From NCBI GenBank assembly GCA_013214355.1, contig JABSSL010000005.1, forward strand, positions 105,934-169,879: 63,946 nucleotides of DNA, read 5' to 3'. The notes beneath the pieces were generated by a model. That model saw only the letters and a list, made by a program, of their open reading frames with translations, did no database searches and was not told the origin of the DNA. This document shows positions 58,001-63,946 of the stretch, one piece after another; the first letter of the stretch is position 1; every line of letters starts with the position of its first letter. The translations under genes were made by a program, and so were the position numbers. This stretch comes from Saprospiraceae bacterium (lineage in GTDB: Bacteria; Bacteroidota; Bacteroidia; Chitinophagales; Saprospiraceae).

Positions 58001-58104
58001 TGGGCACTGGTATTAAACTGAATGGTATTGTTGGATAATAGAAATGGCGTGAAGCCAATAGAGAAAAGTACTACTCCTAATAGGTTACACAAGGCATTTT
58101 TCAT
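55081..58104 (-). CDS. T9SS-exported glucoamylase-like (GH144-type) glycoside hydrolase
   Basis: The 1007-residue protein has a signal peptide, then an N-terminal region of beta-sandwich sequence (about 25-365, ending SGIFSLDDIYLIES), likely carbohydrate-binding. Residues about 370-830 are an alpha/alpha-barrel of the glucoamylase-like (PF10091) family: LLAYLNKVRFKFFWEAV, TDWFSEELDLAFLLGI, GTGFTYWFLQMYARF, GAIYGGLST-like MAIYGGLSTILFTP. GH144 endo-beta-1,2-glucanases belong here. An Ig-like domain and a type IX sorting domain (YPNPTTDLLNI, LSNLSAGLYFVSL) end the protein. So it is secreted and surface-attached. beta-1,2-glucan as substrate is inference. Confidence 0.8.
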   Translation of the reverse strand: MKNALCNLLGVVLFSIGFTPFLLSNNTIQFNTSAQQFGVADLDFFEVTMDTAVSGSVYEAEFPGAATVGLPIFRGNASNDLVWGQFGSSEGGVWYNNVAGSGEVFIRIRYSRRHFMEAPPVEIYVNNEWQASWIPEDTDDWNNFQFTDWIPIKLRTVLGAGYCHSLQNYNDDVDRIKKFSNAFTGNAGIVGDISVLQLNYTKAGTRMGSGRHLDISYDIKENFAGYLESFKWDWFDNNSAFDLTNLFPEFLGEGFENRRIDSIAFFFKLVADAPLTMKLELSDVDGHKGEHILALESHDEWQRIAVAIGDFNSPSGTPPFNPAKAKFLGFIFAQTVGGVQVNQNKSGIFSLDDIYLIESNFEKPQFQNDQELLAYLNKVRFKFFWEAVAPSSYLIFDRHLWDDLISVDGIGWQLSAYTIAHRNAWVDPEAIEDRTEQILFNLLYRCQHTTEIDSAKAYPLRYASVNGNWAHFLDSGTLKRKNLQTEYSLFTNALLLSGIVVARQYFAENESIVAKADSLIAMTDWNFLYDEETNLMHFHWTPGEGLSRFKTDWFSEELDLAFLLGISTPVPEHRLPNNPYFANGYRRPLCEEETGDYVFSAPGTGFTYWFLQMYARFSENSQRYENARHALLKDFSIDQNQFGDFILSYDERIGGVSACEGPDSSGFIVVGLDTINISNYHAYGYCCKLDTNNDPNGTMAIYGGLSTILFTPAEAIELNKYYYYTLDSLFQDEYGYHFWSPIFGFPDAFHLDPDNAYDTSINGLDFNGPWLSVPRFAIDVGPMLINTDSYLVEAGALSGNSIRDLFSTYPPIAQHLPTFDTIVVLDMPESVQVQLGSEAGAAGEVEVYATIANQEHFDYEYRWWFNDSILVDRTSDSTLTIDADLLSSSDQISCNLLLPLSSCDDFLFTTSNSLMNLVNAGEQPYRLLRFEIYPNPTTDLLNIIVELPFGANGAVSVQNAFGQLLHQEEFLESLYRETFDLSNLSAGLYFVSLEIDGVRRSKRVFKH

Positions 58105-58301
58105 ATAGATGGTTTTTCAATTAGAGGATCTTTGGCAACAGCAATGAGCTGTCACACTAATTTCTATTCCAATACAACTAACAGGTCATTTTTTTGAATT
58201 CAAAATCTATTTATTAGAATATGTGCATAGCTTTATTATATTTATAAGTCTATTTATGAAAACTTCTGACATACAATGCCTTACAATCCAACTTTAAGCC
58301 A

Positions 58302-59132
58302 ATGAGTCCTGGTGAAAAAATTCAGTATCTACGGAAAAACATTCTCAAATGGAATCAGAAAAAGCTTGCTGAAGAGGTCATAAAGATAAGTAAGACCAAG
58401 GGCCTTTATCAAGAATTAATCAGTAAGTACGAAACAGGTAAGGAACAGATTCGCCCCCAACATCTTGATGCCTTCGCCCAATTCTTGACCCATCGATATA
58501 AAAATACCATCTCAAGAATCGACCTACAAGAATTGTCCTTAGACGAATTACAAGCAAAACTAAGGGGCAAGGTCAATAACGAAATTGATAAACCCAAAAA
58601 GCCAGATTCGGGCCCCAAACGTTACCTCTTGGCCATTCCTGCATTGGTAATATTACTACTGACCATGTATGTAGGATTCCAGGCTTTGAAGCCCGTAAGT
58701 GCTCCCTCCGCGAGAATTCATTCCCCCAAGAATTCGATGCAATTGCCCTTTAGTAACTTTCGAGTCACAGGCTCAACCCTAGGGTCTGTTAAAGGATTTG
58801 ATCTTTGGCTATTTATCGAAAGGCACGGCAAAGGAGACACCTTCTTCTGGCCAAAATCTGAGATAGATGCCTTTCACAAAACTAGCTCTAGCGATTCTCT
58901 TACATGGGAAAGAGAAGTTTTTCATCATCCCAATCCTTCTGACAGTACACTGTATCAAAATGATTTTGCCATCTCACTCTTCGTGATCCCTGATGATAAG
59001 TCTCTAATCATCAAAAATTGGTTTAACCATTGCAAAGAAATCGGGCATTACCCTCCTCTTGATCAGCTCCAGGCCAATGAACTAATTCAATTTCGCAGAT
59101 CTATGATTAGTGGCCTGACCATTAAAGAATGA
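58302..59132 (+). CDS. Membrane-anchored HTH (XRE-like) regulator with extracytoplasmic domain
   Basis: Residues about 4-65 form an XRE-type helix-turn-helix (KIQYLRKNILKWNQKKLAEE, ELISKYETGKEQIRPQHLDA). A charged linker precedes one transmembrane helix at about 108-128 (YLLAIPALVILLLTMYVGF). The remaining ~145 residues lie outside and look like a beta-sandwich (NSMQLPFSNFRVTGSTLGSV, FDLWLFIERHGKGDTFFWPK). This is a one-component, ToxR-like layout, unusual for XRE proteins. It is divergent from the GH144-like gene with 197 bases between, so it may sense an envelope signal and control that gene. The sensing domain resembles an Ig-like module I cannot name precisely. Confidence 0.7.
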   Translation: MSPGEKIQYLRKNILKWNQKKLAEEVIKISKTKGLYQELISKYETGKEQIRPQHLDAFAQFLTHRYKNTISRIDLQELSLDELQAKLRGKVNNEIDKPKKPDSGPKRYLLAIPALVILLLTMYVGFQALKPVSAPSARIHSPKNSMQLPFSNFRVTGSTLGSVKGFDLWLFIERHGKGDTFFWPKSEIDAFHKTSSSDSLTWEREVFHHPNPSDSTLYQNDFAISLFVIPDDKSLIIKNWFNHCKEIGHYPPLDQLQANELIQFRRSMISGLTIKE

Positions 59133-59172
59133 CCAAGCGATATCGATAAGAATTCTACCCAGAATAAAGTCA

Positions 59173-59868
59173 TTATTTTTTTGGCTTAGCACGGTGATAA
59201 AGTTGATACAGATACTCCTGTGATATCCCCATTCGAAATAGTATAAAAATTAGATAATACAGAAACTGCAAGCGAAATACGCCTACCTCTCGATATCTTC
59301 GGGCAGAAGTAACAACGGATTTCTTAGCAATGATGAATCCTCCTTCACGTTTTAATCGCCGAACTAGATCATAATCCTCCATGATATCTAGAGACTCCTT
59401 AAACCCGCCAAGGGTTTCAAAGACATCTCGCCTCACAAACAAGCTCTGGTCTCCGTAGTGAAAACCGTCCCAATTAAAACGTGTGAACCAAGCATGCCAT
59501 CGCAAAAACCAATGTTTCCAATCAAAGGATAACCTAAAACACCCGGCTACGCTCTCAGTTTGAATAGCCTTCTGTATGTCACTGATAAATTGATCTGGCG
59601 GAAAAGTATCTGCATGCAAGAAGTAGAATATGGCTCCCCTAGCACGATATGCCCCCTTATTCAATTGGTAAGCTCGTTGTTGCACATCGCTTTCTACCAG
59701 GGTTGTGTCGAATCGTTTAGCAATGTCCGTAGAGGCATCTGTACTCCCACCATCTACAATTATAATCTCGACACCCACGTCCATACCAATTTGGGTTTGC
59801 AAATAAGGAAGTAACTTCTGCAAACTCAAAGCCTCGTTCAAGGTTGGTATGATAATACTTAACCTCAT
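59173..59868 (-). CDS. Glycosyltransferase family 2 protein (TIGR04283-like)
   Basis: The ATG at 59868 opens the family start MRLSIIIPTLNEA; a TTG at 59889 is not needed. The 231-residue GT-A protein has IIVDGGSTDAST, then FLHADTFPP with the metal-binding D-x-D equivalent (HAD), and a C-terminal hydrophobic helix (LQFLYYLIFILFRMG). This length and pattern fit the small GT2 subfamily often found beside radical-SAM/arsenosugar-type genes, which are not seen here. Donor and acceptor are unknown. Confidence 0.85.
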   Translation of the reverse strand: MRLSIIIPTLNEALSLQKLLPYLQTQIGMDVGVEIIIVDGGSTDASTDIAKRFDTTLVESDVQQRAYQLNKGAYRARGAIFYFLHADTFPPDQFISDIQKAIQTESVAGCFRLSFDWKHWFLRWHAWFTRFNWDGFHYGDQSLFVRRDVFETLGGFKESLDIMEDYDLVRRLKREGGFIIAKKSVVTSARRYREVGVFRLQFLYYLIFILFRMGISQEYLYQLYHRAKPKK

Positions 59869-59880
59869 ACTGGCTAAGAT

Positions 59881-59919
59881 AAAAAGCAATGGCCGAAGTA
59901 TGCATTACACTTCGGCCAT
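59881..59919 (-). terminator. Rho-independent terminator after the prolyl oligopeptidase gene
   Basis: A perfect 11-bp stem (ATGGCCGAAGT and ACTTCGGCCAT) encloses a 9-base loop. On the minus strand it is followed by TGCTTTTTATC, a good U tract. It lies 38 bases past the prolyl oligopeptidase stop and just upstream of the GT2 start. Confidence 0.85.
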
Positions 59920-59956
59920 CGTTATGTCCTGAAGACGGATATTAGTCCAAGCAGTC

Positions 59957-62110
59957 CTAGTTCGGTACAGCCTTAGACAAATCTGGTTCAATCCCCATAT
60001 TTGCCCAAATAAAGGCATATCTATCCGCAGCCAATTCGATTGTCTGTTTAGTAGATACAGAACCATGTCCCGCATTCGTCTGAATACGGATCAGCACCGG
60101 ATTATCTCCTTGATGGGCTTCCTGAAGACGAGCGGCAAACTTGAAGGAATGGGCAGGAACTACTCGATCATCATGATCCGCTGTGGTAACCATAGTAGCT
60201 GGATAATTCACTCCTTCTTTCAAATTATGGTAAGGAGAATACCCTTTAAGATATTCGAACATTTCAGGAGAATCCTCAGCGGTACCATAGTCTGCAGCCC
60301 ATCCAGCACCGGAAGTAAACTTGTGGTACTTGAGCATGTCCATTACACCTACTGCAGGCAAGGCTACTTTAGCTAGGTCTGGTCGTTGGGTCATGGTAGC
60401 GCCAACCAATAGACCACCATTTGATCCACCGGCAATGGCTAGGTAATCGCTAGAAGTATAGCCCTCCTTAATTAAGTACTCTCCGGCAGCAATGAAGTCA
60501 TCGAATACATTTTGCTTATTCATCTGCGTCCCGGCTTTGTGCCATTTCTCTCCATATTCTCCTCCCCCTCTCAGGTTTGGCTGAGCATAGATTCCTCCGT
60601 TTTCTAACCAGACAATTCTCGAGGCACTAAAACTTGGCGTTAGGCTAACATTAAATCCTCCATAGGCATACAGAAAGGTTGGATTCTTCCCGTTCAACTC
60701 TAGGCCTTTTTTGTGCGTGATAAACATAGGCACCTTGGTACCATCCTTACTGGAATAGAAAACCTGTTTGGTTTCGTAAGCGGATGGATCAAACTCTACT
60801 TTAGATTGGCGATACATAGTAGATTTACCCGAAGCAATATCGTACTTATAGATGGTACCTGGATAAGTAAAGGACGTAAAAGAATAGTACAATGAAGTAT
60901 CATCCTTCTTAGCGCCAAAACCACCTGCTGAACCAATCCCTGGCAATTCTACATCCCTTTCGAGTTTACCAGTCATATCAAACTGCTTGATGGCCGTCTT
61001 TGCATCCACCAGATAGTTAGCAAAGAACTTACCTCCACCAGAACCAACTCTGAGGACATTTTCTGTTTCAGGAATCACATCCTCCCAGTTATCCTTTGTA
61101 GGAGCCGATAGATCCATCTTGATTAAACGGTAGTTAGGTGCATCTATATTGGTGTACAAGTAAAAGGTGGAACCATCATTATCTATGTAAGAGCAACGTG
61201 CGAAGTAGTCTTCCTGAATTTGGATGAAGTCGCCATTCGGATCATTCAGATCCTTGACATATAGCTGAGCTCCACTAGTATTTTGCGCAGCAGACACGAC
61301 CAAATACTGTCCATCTTCTGAAACACCACCACCGATATAGCGGTTTGGCTGCTTCTCTCCACCATAGACCAACTTATCCTCTGACTGAGGAGTTCCTAAC
61401 TTGTGATAGTACAACTTATGATACTGGGTCTTGGCAGACAACTCACTAGTCCCCTTTGGATTATCATAGCTACTGTAGTAAAATCCGTCCTTACCTCTCC
61501 AAGATAATCCGCTAAATTTCACATCGATCAAAGTATCTCCAACTACTTCCATAGTCTCTGTATCCAGGACAATCACCTTTCGCCAATCAGAACCCCCCTC
61601 CGTGATCATATAAGCAGCAAGTGCTCCATCTTTTGTAAAAAAGATACCTCGGAGTGCTACCGTCCCATCTTCTGAAAAGGTATTGGGATCCAAGAACACA
61701 CTAGGTTCTGCCTCTTTATCTCCTATCGGCGTACGGTACACCACACTGTGGTTCTGGAGTCCATCATTCTTGTAGTAATATTCATAGTTTCCTTCTTCAA
61801 AAGGAGCAGACACTTTTTCGTAATCCAACAATTCCTCGATACGTCCTTTCAAATTTTCTCTGAAGTCAATGCCATTTAAGTAGGCGCCAGTAACGACATT
61901 TTGAGCCTCAACCCAGGCTCCAGTCTCTGCAGAAAGGTCATCTTCCAGCCATTGATAAGGATCTGCTACGTCCACCCCATGGTAGGTGTCCATATGTTCA
62001 CCCTTTGTGGTTTCAGGATAGGTGAGGTTGGGGGTTTCCTGATTTTGGTTAGTCTTACAAGCCATCAAAAGAGAGAGCGTAAGCCAGGCAAAAATTGCTA
62101 GTTTTTTCAT
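59957..62110 (-). CDS. Prolyl oligopeptidase (S9A), lipoprotein
   Basis: The 717-residue protein has a lipoprotein signal (lipobox LLMAC, Cys18). An N-terminal seven-bladed propeller is followed by the alpha/beta-hydrolase domain with nucleophile motif GGSNGG, acid Asp in TTADHDDRVVPAHS, and His in TNAGHGSVST. The catalytic order Ser-Asp-His is intact. It cleaves short peptides after proline. Export as a lipoprotein is normal for Bacteroidota members. It has its own terminator. Confidence 0.94.
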   Translation of the reverse strand: MKKLAIFAWLTLSLLMACKTNQNQETPNLTYPETTKGEHMDTYHGVDVADPYQWLEDDLSAETGAWVEAQNVVTGAYLNGIDFRENLKGRIEELLDYEKVSAPFEEGNYEYYYKNDGLQNHSVVYRTPIGDKEAEPSVFLDPNTFSEDGTVALRGIFFTKDGALAAYMITEGGSDWRKVIVLDTETMEVVGDTLIDVKFSGLSWRGKDGFYYSSYDNPKGTSELSAKTQYHKLYYHKLGTPQSEDKLVYGGEKQPNRYIGGGVSEDGQYLVVSAAQNTSGAQLYVKDLNDPNGDFIQIQEDYFARCSYIDNDGSTFYLYTNIDAPNYRLIKMDLSAPTKDNWEDVIPETENVLRVGSGGGKFFANYLVDAKTAIKQFDMTGKLERDVELPGIGSAGGFGAKKDDTSLYYSFTSFTYPGTIYKYDIASGKSTMYRQSKVEFDPSAYETKQVFYSSKDGTKVPMFITHKKGLELNGKNPTFLYAYGGFNVSLTPSFSASRIVWLENGGIYAQPNLRGGGEYGEKWHKAGTQMNKQNVFDDFIAAGEYLIKEGYTSSDYLAIAGGSNGGLLVGATMTQRPDLAKVALPAVGVMDMLKYHKFTSGAGWAADYGTAEDSPEMFEYLKGYSPYHNLKEGVNYPATMVTTADHDDRVVPAHSFKFAARLQEAHQGDNPVLIRIQTNAGHGSVSTKQTIELAADRYAFIWANMGIEPDLSKAVPN

Positions 62111-62478
62111 AAACTATTTAGTTGATAAGAAATAATAGATGAGGGTAGAGATAGGATGTAAAAAATTAGCGATCCGAGTCTTCCTGCTCTCAATCGCAAA
62201 TCCAATAGCTCACACCAACACCTCGTATTATATTGACTAAGATAAAGCATATCTCCCAATTGGAAAGCTCACGGCCTTGAGAGATGCCTACATTAGCAGG
62301 ATTTCACAGAATACCTCACCGCCATTTTTGAGTTATTTATCCCGCTTCGATCCAGACAATGGACAAACTCCATTTTCAGTATTGGACAAATAAGTAGTGT
62401 CAACGACCATCCCATTCTCATATTATTCTTTAATTTATCCATCAGAATCTAAACATCCTGTAAAATTGAATTGCCAAC
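62111..62478. other. 368-base divergent gene-free stretch with short repeats
   Basis: No gene, tRNA or terminator is apparent. TGGACAAA occurs twice (62360-62367 and 62383-62390), 23 bases apart, and the first copy overlaps a 6-bp dyad (AATGGA, CAAAC, TCCATT; 62358-62374). These could be sites for a regulator of the divergent oligopeptidase and flavoprotein genes. Confidence 0.35.
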
Positions 62479-63900
62479 ATGAAGCATTACGATCATTTGA
62501 TTATTGGTACTGGTCAGGCCACAGGAACACTACTTGGGAAACTCATCCCCACAGGTACATCTATAGCCGTCATAGAAGAAGCTAAAGTCGGAGGAAGCTG
62601 TGTCAACTTCGGTTGTACACCTACTAAAACCTTAGTCGCAAGTGCCAAGGCATTGTTTCAAGCGAAGCGGGGTGATTTCTATGGATTCCACACAGGTGAA
62701 ATCAAGGTGGACTACGATAAGATAAGGGCTCGGATGAATGCCGTGCGCGCTGCTAGCAACACTGGTCTAACGAATTGGATGGAGAATACCCCAAATGTAG
62801 ATCTGATCAGAGGCCGGGGCTCCTTTGCTGCACCGAAAACGATCCAGGCAGGAAATCAGCAGATGACTGCTGAAAATATTTACATCAACGTAGGTACACG
62901 CCCTCGCATCCCGGCCATTGCCGGGATCGATCAGGTGCCATGGATGGATAGCGCAAAACTGCTTGATAAAGAAGACCTACCCAAGCGACTCATTATAATC
63001 GGAGGCGGTTATATCGGAGCTGAATATGCCCAAGTATATCGTCGTTTCGGTTCAGAAGTCGTCCTGATTCAAGGAGCAGATCAATTGATGCCTAGAGAGG
63101 ATAAGGACGTGGCCGATGCCATTCAGGAATTTCTAGAGGAGGAAGGCATTGAAATAATTTGCAGTGCCAAGGCATTAAGTGTGAGTAATACTGATGATGA
63201 TATAGAATTAGTTATCTCAAAAGATGGACAAGAAAGTAGCATTCGGGGTACAGATCTTTTAATCGCGACAGGTCGAATTCCCAATAGTGACAGCCTGAAC
63301 CTTGAGGCAACCGAGATCGTCACCAATAAACGCGGCCATATTGAGGTCGATGACATTTGCCGAACAGCGGTTGAAGGTGTTTTCGCGCTGGGTGATGTAA
63401 ATGGTCATGGCGCCTTCACCCATACCTCCGTCAATGATGCTGAAATTGTTTTGGACCATCTTTTTGGAGGAAGTCGTAGTATTTCACAACGTAATACAGT
63501 CTATGCGCTCTTCACGGATCCACCACTTGGGAGAGTAGGCATGAGCGAGAAAGAAGCTTTAGCAACTGGCAGAAAAATTCTGAAGGCGACTAAGCCTATG
63601 TCCAGGATCAGTCGTGCGAAAGAGATGGGCGAAACCAAGGGATTTGCGAAGTTACTGGTTGATGCCGAAACAGATCTTATTTTAGGGGCCTCCATCTTGG
63701 GCGTGGGTGGAGATGAAATTATAAATATGTTCGCCGCCATCATGCACAGTGAGATTGAGTGTCGGAATTATCGTCGCGTAGTATTGGTTCATCCGACGGT
63801 ATCTGAACTAATGCCTTGGATTCTAGATGGAATCAAGGAGGCTAGGGAGGGCGTCCCTGAAAATATTTACAAGGCTGACTACGAAGTAGTTGGCCTTTAG
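62479..63900 (+). CDS. Pyridine nucleotide-disulfide oxidoreductase, mercuric-reductase-like
   Basis: The 473-residue flavoprotein has FAD motif IIGTGQATGTLLG at 8-20, redox disulfide Cys41/Cys46 in GGSCVNFGCTPTK, an NAD(P) motif IIGGGYIGAEYAQV, and the C-terminal VHPTVSELMPW with the His-Pro pair of the family. This gives dimeric disulfide reductases such as mercuric reductase-like and dihydrolipoamide dehydrogenase-like enzymes. The C-terminal Cys pair of true MerA and its N-terminal heavy-metal domain are absent, and no mer genes are near, so mercury is unlikely as the substrate. Confidence 0.9.
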   Translation: MKHYDHLIIGTGQATGTLLGKLIPTGTSIAVIEEAKVGGSCVNFGCTPTKTLVASAKALFQAKRGDFYGFHTGEIKVDYDKIRARMNAVRAASNTGLTNWMENTPNVDLIRGRGSFAAPKTIQAGNQQMTAENIYINVGTRPRIPAIAGIDQVPWMDSAKLLDKEDLPKRLIIIGGGYIGAEYAQVYRRFGSEVVLIQGADQLMPREDKDVADAIQEFLEEEGIEIICSAKALSVSNTDDDIELVISKDGQESSIRGTDLLIATGRIPNSDSLNLEATEIVTNKRGHIEVDDICRTAVEGVFALGDVNGHGAFTHTSVNDAEIVLDHLFGGSRSISQRNTVYALFTDPPLGRVGMSEKEALATGRKILKATKPMSRISRAKEMGETKGFAKLLVDAETDLILGASILGVGGDEIINMFAAIMHSEIECRNYRRVVLVHPTVSELMPWILDGIKEAREGVPENIYKADYEVVGL

Positions 63901-63946
63901 ATTTGGGTATAAAATTCCCCGAAAACAGCCAAAAAAGGCTAAATTC

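Noticed and set aside
62479-63900. Mercuric reductase (merA) and a mercury-resistance operon
   Set aside because: No C-terminal Cys pair, no heavy-metal-binding domain and no other mer genes.

Overview
The window looks like a chromosomal segment of a marine-type Bacteroidota, most plausibly a Saprospiria/Lewinella relative. The evidence is a SusC/SusD pair, a C-terminal type IX secretion sorting domain, a TTTG-N19-TAnnTTTG promoter, many sulfatases and large FG-GAP/UnbV surface proteins; the genus-level placement is inference. No tRNA, rRNA, CRISPR array, insertion sequence or prophage was seen.

Layout. 1-6039 (+): the 3' part of a Wzt-like polysaccharide-export ATPase, a sulfatase fused to a 5'-nucleotidase and broken by a frameshift, and a secreted beta-propeller protein. 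6063-17808 (-): a SusC, SusD, UnbV, UnbV cluster behind a consensus promoter at 18132-18162 and a ~320-nt leader. 18385-24023: a secreted esterase (+), then a minus-strand group of cupin, AGCS symporter, double SGNH hydrolase and RluA-type pseudouridine synthase. 24214-29080 (+): a lipoprotein sulfatase and a third UnbV paralogue carrying an in-frame amber codon. 29084-41867 (-): a long co-oriented catabolic block (sulfatase, FAD oxidoreductase, YdjC-type deacetylase, Gfo/Idh dehydrogenase, DeoC, PfkB kinase, GH97, AraC regulator, VOC protein, BNR_4 propeller). 41987-43833 (+): a fourth sulfatase, frameshifted. 43877-49877: a haem c lipoprotein, a deacetylase-LamG protein, small conserved genes and a TetR/TSUP/cyclophilin-like operon. 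50008-54998 (+): lower tyrosine (homogentisate) catabolism plus thioredoxin reductase, behind a double palindromic operator. 55081-63900: a T9SS-exported GH144-like glucanase divergent from a membrane-anchored HTH protein, a GT2, a prolyl oligopeptidase and a mercuric-reductase-like flavoprotein.

How the genes work together. Most of the window is equipment for taking apart sulfated, acetylated polysaccharide at the cell surface (four formylglycine-type sulfatases, two deacetylases, SGNH and alpha/beta esterases, GH97, GH144, a BNR_4 propeller) and for importing and oxidising the products (SusCD, Gfo/Idh, PfkB plus DeoC). The homogentisate operon is a separate, coherent module: HmgA, FahA and a two-subunit CoA transferase would deliver fumarate and acetoacetyl-CoA, probably under the adjacent TetR repressor.

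The points most worth a second look are the sulfatase/5'-nucleotidase fusion, the SusCD-UnbV cluster with its long leader, the double operator before hmgA, the membrane-anchored HTH protein facing the glucanase, the DeoC/PfkB sugar locus, and three interrupted plus-strand genes for exported proteins (two single-base frameshifts and one Tyr-to-amber change), which may be real decay or sequence errors.
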